From positions 1 through 64,000 of the forward strand of contig NZ_JAANOY010000002.1 of NCBI RefSeq assembly GCF_011320095.1: 64,000 nucleotides of DNA, written 5' to 3'. Positions 36,504 to 45,293 of the stretch are shown piece after piece. Position 1 is the stretch's first letter; every line of letters starts with the position of its first letter. The notes under the pieces were generated by a model. That model was not told the DNA's origin. It saw only the letters and a program-made list of their open reading frames with translations, and searched no databases. This stretch comes from Cognatiluteimonas telluris. Its GTDB lineage: Bacteria > Pseudomonadota > Gammaproteobacteria > Xanthomonadales > Xanthomonadaceae. Both the position numbers and the translations under genes were made by a program.

Positions 36504-37802
36504 ATGCAGGACCACGGGTTTCCCGGATTGGAGGACGTCCGCATCGGCGTGGTGGGGCTGGGCTACGTTGGCCTGCCGCTGGCGGTCGCATTTGGCCGGG
36601 CCTACGACACGGTAGGCTTCGACATCGATACCAGCCGCATCCAGGCGCTGCGCGACGGGGCAGGGGATCGCAACCGCGAAGTCGAGTCAGATGAGTTGTC
36701 GTCGTCGGCGCGTCTGGCGCTGACGGCGTCGCTGGAAGATCTGCGCGACTGCAATGTCTATGTCGTCACCGTGCCGACCCCGATCAACGAGCACAAGCAT
36801 CCGGACTTCACCCCGCTGATCCTGGCCAGCCAGAGCATCGGTGGCGTGCTCAAGCGAGGGAACGTGGTGGTCTACGAATCCACGGTCTACCCGGGTGCCA
36901 CCGAGGAAATCTGCGTCCCCGAACTCGAACGCACGTCGGGCCTGCGGTTCAACATCGATTTCTTCGTCGGTTACAGTCCCGAGCGGATCAATCCGGGCGA
37001 CCTGCAGCGGCGCCTGGCGGACATCCCAAAGGTGACGTCGGGATCGACACCCGCCACGGCGGACTTCGTCGATGCGCTTTATCGCAGCATCATCAGGGCC
37101 GGCACCCACAAGGCCTCGAGCCTGCGCGTGGCCGAAGCGGCGAAGGTCATCGAGAACACCCAGCGCGACGCCAACATCGCGCTGATCAACGAGTTCGCTC
37201 TGATCTTCCACCGGCTTGGCATCGATACCGGCGAGGTGCTCGAAGCGGCCGGCACCAAGTGGAACTTCCTGCCGTTCCGGCCAGGGCTGGTGGGCGGTCA
37301 CTGCATCGGCGTGGATCCCTATTACCTGATCCAGAAGGCGCAATCGGCGGGCTATTACCCCGACATCCTGCTGGCCTGCCGGCGGATCAACGATGGCATG
37401 GGCGCGCACATCGCCTCGGAAGTGATCAAGCTGATGATCCAGCGCGGGATCGCCGTCGCCGGGGCGCGGATCCTGCTGCTGGGAATCACCTTCAAGGAAA
37501 ACTGCCCGGACCTGCGCAATACGCGGGTGATCGACCTGGCGCGCGAGTTCGGCGAATACGGGGCATTGGTCGACATCCATGATCCCTGGGCCGATCGCGC
37601 GCAGGCGGCGCACGAATACGGCGTCGAACTGCTGGCTGACGCACCGCAGGCGGGCGCCTACGACGCCATCGTGGTGGCGGTTGCGCACGATGAGTTCCGT
37701 GCGATGGGCATCGACGGTCTGCGCCGGCTGGCCAACGGCCGCGCGGTGGTCTACGACATCAAGGGGATCTTCCCGAAGGACGCGGTCGACGCCCGGTTGT
37801 GA
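36504..37802 (+). CDS. tviB: UDP-N-acetylglucosamine/galactosamine 6-dehydrogenase (TviB/WbpO type)
   Basis: 432 residues. N-terminal NAD fold GVVGLGYVGLPLAVAFG, catalytic Cys267 in GLVGGHCIGVDPYYL, and C-terminal UDP-binding fold with GITFKENCPDLRNTRV. Oxidises a UDP-N-acetylhexosamine to the uronic acid in two NAD-dependent steps; the sequence fits the TviB/WbpO/WbpA side of the family rather than UDP-glucose dehydrogenase. AAGGGG upstream of the ATG. No glycan gene lies next to it: it is an orphan between the VIT protein and arsC. Confidence 0.87.
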   Translation: MQDHGFPGLEDVRIGVVGLGYVGLPLAVAFGRAYDTVGFDIDTSRIQALRDGAGDRNREVESDELSSSARLALTASLEDLRDCNVYVVTVPTPINEHKHPDFTPLILASQSIGGVLKRGNVVVYESTVYPGATEEICVPELERTSGLRFNIDFFVGYSPERINPGDLQRRLADIPKVTSGSTPATADFVDALYRSIIRAGTHKASSLRVAEAAKVIENTQRDANIALINEFALIFHRLGIDTGEVLEAAGTKWNFLPFRPGLVGGHCIGVDPYYLIQKAQSAGYYPDILLACRRINDGMGAHIASEVIKLMIQRGIAVAGARILLLGITFKENCPDLRNTRVIDLAREFGEYGALVDIHDPWADRAQAAHEYGVELLADAPQAGAYDAIVVAVAHDEFRAMGIDGLRRLANGRAVVYDIKGIFPKDAVDARL

Positions 37803-37893
37803 CCTGGCCGGTGGTGCGGCGGTTGCGCGCCGTACGCCAGCGCCCGTGCAAGCCTGTGCATTGGAAGCGATGCCGTCGCGGGTGCGCGGTGGA

Positions 37894-38244
37894 TCAGCCC
37901 AGCAGTTCCAGCACGCGTTCCGGCGGGCGACCGATGACGGCGCGCCCGGCGTGCACGAAGACCGGGCGCTCGATGAGCCGCGGATGCGCGTGCATGGCGG
38001 CGAGCAGGGCGTCGTCGTCGAGCGTCGGATCGCCAAGGCCCAGCGCGGCGTATTCCGGTTCGCCGGAGCGCAGCAGCGAGCGCACGCCGGTGCCGAGCAT
38101 CTCCGCCAGTTGCCGCAATTCCTCGACGGCGGGGGCCTTGTCCAGATAGTCAACGACGCCGGGCTCGATTCCGCGCTCACGAAGCAGATCAAGCGCCCCA
38201 CGTGATTTCGAGCATTGCGGATTGTGAAACAGGCGCGTTTCCAT
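37894..38244 (-). CDS. ArsC family reductase (arsenate reductase/YfgD-like)
   Basis: 116 residues from the ATG at 38242-38244. Thioredoxin-like ArsC fold with HNPQCSKSRGAL holding the active Cys (C11), and the family's RPVFVHAGRAVIGRPPERV. The glutaredoxin-linked ArsC group reduces arsenate, but chromosomal YfgD-like members without ars genes have uncertain substrates. No ars operon nearby. Convergent with the dehydrogenase gene. Confidence 0.83.
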   Translation of the reverse strand: METRLFHNPQCSKSRGALDLLRERGIEPGVVDYLDKAPAVEELRQLAEMLGTGVRSLLRSGEPEYAALGLGDPTLDDDALLAAMHAHPRLIERPVFVHAGRAVIGRPPERVLELLG

Positions 38245-38503
38245 GGGCGATTCCGCTGGAGCTGGGCTGCGACCCCCACGTGACGGCACCGCGACCCGCC
38301 CACGTTCTGGGCGGCGGCTTGAGGGCGGCGGAAGTGTAGGCCATCGGTCAGGACCGCACCTGCGCGGCCAGGACTGGATGTCGCACGGCCCAGGAAACGT
38401 GACCGACAGCACCTGAAAATGACGCGGATGGTCACATCCAGCCGATCTTTGTCATCTCGGAAAAGTGATTTGTCAATGCCATCCGTCTGGGACTTGTAAC
38501 CGG

Positions 38504-38521
38504 CTGTCACTTACATGACAG
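38504..38521. promoter_or_regulatory. Inverted repeat upstream of the minor-pilin operon
   Basis: CTGTCA CTTACA TGACAG: a perfect 6-bp inverted repeat with 6-nt spacer, ending 35 bp before the fimT ATG, in a locally AT-richer part of the 312-bp arsC/fimT intergenic region. Could be an operator or a hairpin in the leader. No other feature was recognised in that gap. Confidence 0.4.
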
Positions 38522-38556
38522 TATCGAGTGGGGCGTTCAGGTGGGGTTTGGTTCCG

Positions 38557-39126
38557 ATGTCCGGGAAACGGGGATTCACGCTTATCGAGCTCATGGTCGC
38601 GATCGCGATCACGGCGGTCCTGTTGACGATTGCCGTTCCGTCGTTTGAAGCGACCATCAATTCCAGTCGCCTGACCAGCAGCGCGAATGAATTCGTGAAT
38701 GCGGTGCAGACCGCGCGCATGGAGGCCATTCGACGCAGCCAGCACACCGCCGTCTGCTTCAGCGCCAGCGCGGAGAGCGCGGCGCCGACCTGCAGCGCCG
38801 CGGGTGCCGATGGCTGGATCACGTTCGTCGATGCCGATGGCAACGACAGCTTCGGCGCCGGCGATACGTTGCTGGCGGCATCGACCCTGCCCCCGAGCGT
38901 GCAGCTCGCCGGCAGCCCCCTGCTCAACGCCAGGGTCGTCTTCCACGCCGATGGCCGCGCGCGCGATGCCAGCGGTGCCTTGCTCAAGGGCGTGGCGCGC
39001 CTGTGCATGGAGACCCGTCGGCCGGTGGACAACATGCACGATGTCGAGATCGGTACGGGCAGCCGGGTGTCGACCAGCCGGCAGGACGGCGGCGGCACCT
39101 GCACCAATCCGGCGGATCCGGCATGA
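38557..39126 (+). CDS. fimT: Type IV minor pilin FimT/GspH family
   Basis: 189 residues from the ATG at 38557. A short leader ends in Lys-Arg-Gly, then FTLIELMVAIAITAVLL, a class III prepilin signal with Glu at +5. The GspH/FimT C-terminal domain (about 40-189) contains WITFVDADGNDSFGAGD. Processed by PilD; FimT homologues take part in pilus priming and DNA binding in competence. First gene of a tightly spaced operon; the stop overlaps the pilV start. Confidence 0.9.
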   Translation: MSGKRGFTLIELMVAIAITAVLLTIAVPSFEATINSSRLTSSANEFVNAVQTARMEAIRRSQHTAVCFSASAESAAPTCSAAGADGWITFVDADGNDSFGAGDTLLAASTLPPSVQLAGSPLLNARVVFHADGRARDASGALLKGVARLCMETRRPVDNMHDVEIGTGSRVSTSRQDGGGTCTNPADPA

Positions 39127-39596
39127 ACGGATGCTTGCGCAATCGCCGGCAGGTGACCGGCGCGGGCCTGATCGAGGTGCTGGTCGCGATCGTGGTGCTG
39201 TCGTTCGGGATGCTCGGCATGGCGGCGCTGCAGGCGACCTCGCTGCGCAATAGCCAGAGCGCGCTGGAGCGCAGCGAGGCGGTGGTGCAGAGCTACGCCA
39301 TCCTTGACGCGATGCGCGCCAACCTGGATGTCGCGCGGATCAATGGCTACAACCTCTCCACCATGACCTGCACCGCTCCCAACGCGGGCACCGGCAGTGG
39401 CGGCACAGCGTTGGCCGCGACCGACCTGCACGACTGGATCCTCGGCCTCCAAGCCACGCTGGGCGAAAGTTCGTGTGGGCAGATCGCCTGCGGCAGCACC
39501 AGTTGCAGGATCACGGTGCAGTGGGACGACTCGCGCGGCACCCACGCCACGGCCGACACCGCCCCGATCACGATGGTCACGGAGACAAGGCTGTGA
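39123..39596 (+). CDS. pilV: Type IV minor pilin PilV
   Basis: 157 residues, ATGA overlap with fimT. Prepilin leader followed by GAGLIEVLVAIVVLSFGMLG, the classic PilV/MSHD start, which has Glu at +5 of the mature protein. Four Cys near the C-terminus (C129-C141 region) may form disulfides. Its stop overlaps the GTG start of pilW. Confidence 0.9.
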   Translation: MNGCLRNRRQVTGAGLIEVLVAIVVLSFGMLGMAALQATSLRNSQSALERSEAVVQSYAILDAMRANLDVARINGYNLSTMTCTAPNAGTGSGGTALAATDLHDWILGLQATLGESSCGQIACGSTSCRITVQWDDSRGTHATADTAPITMVTETRL

Positions 39597-40651
39597 GCCG
39601 CAGGCCTGCTCCGCATCGCAGCCAGCGTGGCGCCACCCTGATCGAGCTGATGGTCGCGCTGGTGCTGGGGCTGATCGTCTCGGGCGCGGCGCTGTCGCTG
39701 TTCATCGCCAACCGGCAGACCTACCTGGCCACGGAAAGCCTCGGCCGCCTGCAGGACAACGGGGCTACCGCCTTCGAGCTGATGGCGCGCGACGTCCGCG
39801 AGGCAGCAGGCAATCCCTGTGACGCCAGCGACGACGTCGTCAACGTGCTCAAGACGCCCACGGCCGCCTGGTACACCGACTTTGGCGACGGCATCCGTGG
39901 TTATGGCGGCACCCAGGCGATGTCCGGGCTGGCGATCGGCACGGCGGCCGGGCAACGCGTCAGCGGAACTGATGCGATCGAACTGAAATTGGCGGCCGAC
40001 GGCGTCAATATCGTCAACCACGTGCCGGCTTCGGCGACGTTCACGGTCAACGTCAAGAGCCACGACCTGCACCCGGGCGACATCGCGATGGCCTGCGATT
40101 TCAACCATGCCGCGATCTTCCAGGTGACCAACGCCCAGCCCGGCATCAACACCACCATCGTGCACAACACGGGTGGGTCGACGTCGCCGGGCAACTGCAG
40201 CAAGGGCCTGGGCTCGCCACTGCTGTGCACGACCACCGGCACCAGCTACGAATTCGGATGCAAGTTTGGCGGGCAGGACCCGTTGATCGACTGCACGCTC
40301 GCCGACAACCGGTGGACGGCGACGATCGCCAAGGTGCATGCGACGCGCTGGTACGTCGGCCATAACGCGCGCGGTGGCACGTCGCTGTACCAGTCGGTCG
40401 TGCGCAACAACGCCGGCAGCCTTGTGGTGGACAACGACGAAGTCGCCGAAAACGTCAGTGGCATGACACTCCAATACCTGGTGCGCGATGCGGGAAGTTA
40501 TGTCGCGGCGGCATCGGTCACCGACTGGTCGAAAGTCGTTGCGGTCAAGGTGCAGCTGGCGATGTCGGTGGACATGACGCTGGGCACCCATGGCACGCCG
40601 CTGCGGCGGACGATCGCGCACGTGGTGGCCCTCAGGAGTCGCGCGCAATGA
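39593..40651 (+). CDS. pilW: Type IV pilus assembly protein PilW
   Basis: 352 residues from a GTG overlapping the pilV stop. The leader ends QRG, then ATLIELMVALVLGLIVSGAA. Early conserved stretch RDVREAAGNPCD. Several Cys in the C-terminal domain (GNCSKGLGSPLLC, FGCKF, LIDC). Minor pilin of the priming complex. Overlaps pilX (ATGA). Confidence 0.9.
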   Translation: MSRRPAPHRSQRGATLIELMVALVLGLIVSGAALSLFIANRQTYLATESLGRLQDNGATAFELMARDVREAAGNPCDASDDVVNVLKTPTAAWYTDFGDGIRGYGGTQAMSGLAIGTAAGQRVSGTDAIELKLAADGVNIVNHVPASATFTVNVKSHDLHPGDIAMACDFNHAAIFQVTNAQPGINTTIVHNTGGSTSPGNCSKGLGSPLLCTTTGTSYEFGCKFGGQDPLIDCTLADNRWTATIAKVHATRWYVGHNARGGTSLYQSVVRNNAGSLVVDNDEVAENVSGMTLQYLVRDAGSYVAAASVTDWSKVVAVKVQLAMSVDMTLGTHGTPLRRTIAHVVALRSRAQ

Positions 40652-41196
40652 ACCGGCAAGGCGGAAGACACTCCCAGCGTGGCAGCGCCCTGATCGTGGT
40701 GCTGATGCTCCTGACGGTCATGATGCTGCTGTCGCTGGCGAGCATCCGCGGCACGCTGCTGAAGGAAAAACTCAGCACCAACATGCGCGACCGCAGCCTG
40801 GCCTTCCAGGCGACCGAAGCGGCGCTGCGCGAGGGCGAATCGGTCGCCGCGGCGACCACGGTGGCCATGTTGCCCGCGAGCGGGTGCCTGCACGGCCTGT
40901 GCGCGAAACCCGTCGCCAGCGATCCACCGCGCTGGGAATCCTCGGGCTTCTGGGCAGACAATTCCGGCAACTGGCGCGAGACGACGGTGGATGTCGGTTC
41001 GTTGACGGCCAAGCCGCGCTTCATCGTCGAGTTGCTCGACGACTCGATCCCGGCCAAGGGCAGCTGCACGACCAGCATCGATGTCTCGCCCGAATCGTCG
41101 TGCTCGGGCACCGAGCGTCGCTTCCGCATCACCGCGCGCAGCCAGGCGGCCAATCGCGCCGAAGTCATCCTGCAGTCCATCTACGCCGTGCCCTGA
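40648..41196 (+). CDS. pilX: Type IV pilus assembly protein PilX
   Basis: 182 residues. QRGSALIVVLMLLTVMMLL is the PilX N-terminal helix (no Glu+5 as usual for PilX), then KEKLSTNMRDRSLAFQATEA, a family hallmark. The C-terminal Cys-containing domain includes SSCSGTERRFRITARS. Followed 24 bp later by pilY1. Confidence 0.9.
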   Translation: MNRQGGRHSQRGSALIVVLMLLTVMMLLSLASIRGTLLKEKLSTNMRDRSLAFQATEAALREGESVAAATTVAMLPASGCLHGLCAKPVASDPPRWESSGFWADNSGNWRETTVDVGSLTAKPRFIVELLDDSIPAKGSCTTSIDVSPESSCSGTERRFRITARSQAANRAEVILQSIYAVP

Positions 41197-41219
41197 TCGC
41201 GACTTCCGAGCAGCCCGCC

Positions 41220-44200
41220 ATGAACAGCTCCGCTACGAACAGACGCGCCACCGCTCGCCGCGCCACCGACCGCGCGTGCCGTGCGGCGCCCATGCAACGC
41301 TTGGCGCCGGCCCTCCTTGCGCTCGTCGCAACGCTGCTCGGTGGGCCCGCCACCGCGGTCACCATTCCTGACATGCCATTGCAGACCGGCAGCGCCTATC
41401 CGCCGGCGAACATCATGTTCATCCTCGACGATTCCGGCTCGATGGAAGGCGTGGCGATGCCCAAGGATGTCAGCAGCGACGACGACCTGGGCGATGACAT
41501 CGACGACAAGTCCTACGTCCACAACACGATCTACTACAACCCCTCGATCGACTACGCGACGTGGATGAAGGCCGACGGCAGCCGTTTTTCAGGTGGCACG
41601 GACTACACCGCTGCCTACAGCCACGACAGCCTGCTCAGCGGGTCGACCAATCTATCGGCCAGGACGCAGACGTTCTTCGTCCCGAAGGCATCGGACTCGG
41701 ATCCCGATGCGACCAGCGACTATTACCGCTACCAGATCCGAAACGTGGGGGGCACGTTGCGCGTGGTGCGCAGCGAATGGAGCAAGGCCCGGGTCGAAGG
41801 CGTCGACAATGCGGGATGTTCCTCCTCCAGCGGGCGCAACTGGCGCCATTGCGCCTTCGCCACCCCGACCGGACGCACCGAAGCACTGGAGATGGCCAAC
41901 TTCGCGACCTGGTACTCCTACCATCGCACCCGCATCAAGGTCGCCAAGGCGGGCGCGAGCGAAGCCTTCGGCCAGCTCGGCTCCAACATCCGCGTCGGTT
42001 ACGACTCCATCTGGAACCGCAGCCCCTACGCGATTCCGGTGTCCAGCGATGGCGGGCTGTTCAAGGGCAGCAACCGCAGCAACTGGTTCGACCACCTGCA
42101 GGCGGCGAACGGCAATTCCGGAACGCCGTTGAAAGGTGCGCTGCAGCGGGCGGGGATGTATTTCGAAAACACCGACGCCACCGGACCGTGGGGCCCGGAG
42201 ACCGGGGCCAACCAGATCAGCTGCCGCCAGAATTTCGCCATCCTGACCACAGACGGCTACTGGAACAACAACAGCGGATACACCGCCGTGGGCGATGTCG
42301 ACGGTGTCGATGGCACCACGATCAGCCCGAAGGTACCGAAGGACCCAAAAAATCCGGCCGCCTCGAATTACAAGTACACGCCCGCGAGCCCCTACAGCGA
42401 CAACTTCAAGGGCAACAGGGGCAGCCTGTATTCGGCAGCCGACACGCTCGCCGATGTCGCGATGCATTACTGGAACCGCGACCTGGTCAGCACGCTCGAC
42501 AACGACGTGCCGACATCGACCGCCGATCCGGCCTTCTGGCAGCACATGGTCACCTTTGGCGTGTCCATCGGCCTGCAGGGGCGGCTGGATCCGAAGTCAG
42601 ACCTGCCTTCGATCACCAACGGCAGCAAGCACTGGGGCGACCCGACCGACACCGAGGACCTCGATCGCATCGACGACCTCTGGCACGCCTCGGTCAACGG
42701 GCATGGCAATTTCGTCGCCGCCGCCAATCCGACCCAGTTCGCACAGGGCCTGATCGATGCCCTGACCACGGTCGCGGCGCGCCTGGGTTCGGCATCCAAC
42801 GTGACGGCCAACAGCACATCGTTCCAGACCGACACGCGCGTGTACCAGGCCAGTTACGTGTCCGGCAAATGGACTGGCGAACTGGCGGCGTACGAAGTCA
42901 GCAAGGCTGGCGTGTCGAGCGTGGACGCCGATGGTGATGGGCTGCCCGATGCCGTGTGGCAGGCGTCCAAGGGCATTCCGGCGACGGGCCGCAGCATCTT
43001 CACCTGGGATACGGCCGGTGCGACGTTTCCGACCGCGGCGCAGACCACGGCACTGGATCAGACCAGCCGTGCGCTGTCGCCGGTCTCGGGCGCGGACAAC
43101 GCGGCATACATCGCCGGCAATCGATCGAAGGAGCGTCGTAACAACGGCAAGCTGCGCGACCGCGACAGCCTGCTGGGCGACATCGCCGACTCCTCGCCGA
43201 TCTACGTCAAGGACAGCGAGACGATCTTCGTAGGCGCCAACGACGGCATGCTGCACGCCATCAACGCGAGCAGCGGCGCCGAGAGGTTCGCCTACGTCCC
43301 GGCCGGCCTGGACCTGGCGAACCTGGCCAGCCTGAGCGATCCGCAATACGTGCATCGCTACTTCGTGGATGGACCGATCGCGGTCTCCACCCACACCCAG
43401 ACACCGGCGAAGAACTACCTGGTCGGCGCGCTCGGGCGCGGGGGCAGGGGCGTGTTCGCACTCGACGTCAGCGATCCGACCGCGTTTGGCACCAGCAATG
43501 TGTTGTGGGATGGCACAGGCAGCGCGCTCGGCGGCGACATGGGTGACGTCCTTGGCGCGCCGCTGATCGCCAAGCTCAACGACGGCAGCACCGGCGTGAT
43601 CGTGTCCAATGGCATCAACAGCGTCAACGGCGATGCGGTGCTGTTCGTGATCGACCTGGCGACCGGCACGGTTCTGCGCCGGCTCGATACCGGCGCTGGC
43701 AGCGACAACGGCCTGTCCGCGCCCCGTGGCGCCGACGTCAACGGCGATGGCAAGGTCGATTATGTGTATGCGGGCGATCTGAAGGGGAACGTCTGGAAGT
43801 TCGACCTGCATTCAACGACTTCGTCGGACTGGGCCGTCGCCAATGCCGGCGCGGCGATGTTCACCGCCACCGACGACGCCGGCAACGCGCAGCCGATCAC
43901 GGCCGGGCTGGCGATCGCGCGCGATCCATCCACCAACAAGATCTGGGTGTTCGTCGGCACCGGCAGCTTCATGACCACCGGCGATGCGGCGGACGCCAGC
44001 GTGCAGTCGATCTACGGCCTGGTCGACAACTCGACCACGATCAGCGGCCGGAGCGCGCTTGCCGAGCGCAAGATACTGGTGTCCACCACGCTCGACAACC
44101 GCCTCGTGCGCGGATTCGAAGCCGCATCGAGCCTGCCCGCGGGCAAGCCAGGCTGGTATATCGACCTGGACAATCCGACCGCAGGCGAGCGCGTGGTGAG

Positions 44201-44567
44201 CGATCCGCGCGTGCACGGCAGCGTGCTGCTCGCGGCCAGCCTGATCCCGCCGACCGGCAATACCTGCGCGGCCGGCGGCTCGGGCTACATCAATGCAATG
44301 GACGCGTTCACCGGGACCAGCCTCGCGGCGCCGTACTTCGACATCAACGGCGATGGCAAATACGACGGCAGCGACGAGGTCACCTCTGACGGCACCGTGG
44401 TGCCGGTGGGGTCGGTCGATGTCGGCGTCGGCATGCCGACGTTGCCGACGCTGATCGAGCAGTTGCTGGTGGTGGGCGGATCGAAGGGGACGCTGGGTTC
44501 GATCGCGGTGAATCCGCAGGGCGGGTCGCCGCGCCGTATTTCCTGGCGCGAGATCCTCAGGGACTGA
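41220..44567 (+). CDS. pilY1: Type IV pilus tip adhesin/assembly factor PilY1
   Basis: 1115 residues from the ATG at 41220. A start at the ATG 41292 would give a more normal signal peptide (MQRLAPALLALVATLL, cleaved after GGPATA). VWA domain with FILDDSGSM (MIDAS D70-S72-S74). The C-terminal PilC-type beta-propeller (about 640-1115) contains the Ca-binding loop DVNGDGKVD (D839-D847) equivalent to the PilY1 site that controls pilus extension/retraction. Two further DxDxDG-type loops occur: DADGDGLPD (569-577) and DINGDGKYD (1041-1049). Likely the pilus tip subunit with the minor pilins. Confidence 0.92.
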   Translation: MNSSATNRRATARRATDRACRAAPMQRLAPALLALVATLLGGPATAVTIPDMPLQTGSAYPPANIMFILDDSGSMEGVAMPKDVSSDDDLGDDIDDKSYVHNTIYYNPSIDYATWMKADGSRFSGGTDYTAAYSHDSLLSGSTNLSARTQTFFVPKASDSDPDATSDYYRYQIRNVGGTLRVVRSEWSKARVEGVDNAGCSSSSGRNWRHCAFATPTGRTEALEMANFATWYSYHRTRIKVAKAGASEAFGQLGSNIRVGYDSIWNRSPYAIPVSSDGGLFKGSNRSNWFDHLQAANGNSGTPLKGALQRAGMYFENTDATGPWGPETGANQISCRQNFAILTTDGYWNNNSGYTAVGDVDGVDGTTISPKVPKDPKNPAASNYKYTPASPYSDNFKGNRGSLYSAADTLADVAMHYWNRDLVSTLDNDVPTSTADPAFWQHMVTFGVSIGLQGRLDPKSDLPSITNGSKHWGDPTDTEDLDRIDDLWHASVNGHGNFVAAANPTQFAQGLIDALTTVAARLGSASNVTANSTSFQTDTRVYQASYVSGKWTGELAAYEVSKAGVSSVDADGDGLPDAVWQASKGIPATGRSIFTWDTAGATFPTAAQTTALDQTSRALSPVSGADNAAYIAGNRSKERRNNGKLRDRDSLLGDIADSSPIYVKDSETIFVGANDGMLHAINASSGAERFAYVPAGLDLANLASLSDPQYVHRYFVDGPIAVSTHTQTPAKNYLVGALGRGGRGVFALDVSDPTAFGTSNVLWDGTGSALGGDMGDVLGAPLIAKLNDGSTGVIVSNGINSVNGDAVLFVIDLATGTVLRRLDTGAGSDNGLSAPRGADVNGDGKVDYVYAGDLKGNVWKFDLHSTTSSDWAVANAGAAMFTATDDAGNAQPITAGLAIARDPSTNKIWVFVGTGSFMTTGDAADASVQSIYGLVDNSTTISGRSALAERKILVSTTLDNRLVRGFEAASSLPAGKPGWYIDLDNPTAGERVVSDPRVHGSVLLAASLIPPTGNTCAAGGSGYINAMDAFTGTSLAAPYFDINGDGKYDGSDEVTSDGTVVPVGSVDVGVGMPTLPTLIEQLLVVGGSKGTLGSIAVNPQGGSPRRISWREILRD

Positions 44568-44568
44568 C

Positions 44569-45009
44569 ATGGCCGACATCTCCAGCGGCAATGCCCCGCG
44601 TGCGCAACTCACAGTGCGTCCGCGTGGCTTCACACTGCTTGAATTGATGATCACGGTCGCGATCGTCGCCATCCTCGCCGCCGCGGCGCTGGCAAGCTAC
44701 GGCTATGCGACGGTCAAGAGCCGCCGGGCGGCCGCCAAGGGCTGCCTGACCGAAGGCGCGCAGTTCATGGAGCGCTATTACACGTCCAATTTCACCTACG
44801 CCGGCGCGGCCCTGCCGGCTTGTTCGTCGGACGTAAAACCTTATTATCGAGTGGAATTTTCCGGTACGCCGGATGGCAGCAGCTACGTCGTGCAGGCGGT
44901 TCCACTGGCCGGGCAGGCCAGGGGCGACTCCCTGTGCGGAACCCTTTCGATCAACCAGGTCGGCCACCGGACCGAGTCTGGGACCGGCAGCGTGGCGGAT
45001 TGCTGGTAG
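44569..45009 (+). CDS. pilE: Type IV minor pilin PilE
   Basis: 146 residues, one base after the pilY1 stop. RPRG, then FTLLELMITVAIVAILAAAA: class III signal with Glu+5. The short C-terminal domain has the Cys pair typical of PilE (ACSSD and SVADCW end). KGCLTEGAQFMERYYTSNFTY is the ComP/PilE-like alpha-beta loop. Last gene of the fimT-pilV-pilW-pilX-pilY1-pilE operon. Confidence 0.9.
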   Translation: MADISSGNAPRAQLTVRPRGFTLLELMITVAIVAILAAAALASYGYATVKSRRAAAKGCLTEGAQFMERYYTSNFTYAGAALPACSSDVKPYYRVEFSGTPDGSSYVVQAVPLAGQARGDSLCGTLSINQVGHRTESGTGSVADCW

Positions 45010-45100
45010 GCGCCTCGCGGCCTGCGTGCGCCATGTGCGTCGCGATCGCAGGCTGGTGGCCTGCAGGGTGTCGGATGCAGGCAGGCGATCCGGATCCGTC

Positions 45101-45175
45101 TGGTGGGCGGTGCAGGGTTCGAACCTGCGACCCTTGCCGTGTGAAGGCAATGCTCTACCGCTGAGCTAACCGCCC
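45101..45175 (-). tRNA. tRNA-Val(CAC)
   Basis: 75 nt with CCA on the minus strand. Acceptor GGGCGGT/ACCGCCC, anticodon stem TTGCC/GGCAA with loop TTCACAC (anticodon CAC), T arm GCAGG TTCGAAC CCTGC. Reads GUG, a common valine codon in this GC-rich sequence. Confidence 0.93.
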
Positions 45176-45293
45176 GAAGGGTGCGCAGTATAGCGGCGCG
45201 CCCGGCAGAGGCCAACGGGTTGTCTGCAGAAAAATCGCTCCGGTCGTTGATGCCAGCCCTGCCCGTGGCGACGGGCGCAGGCAGCTTCCGCTG

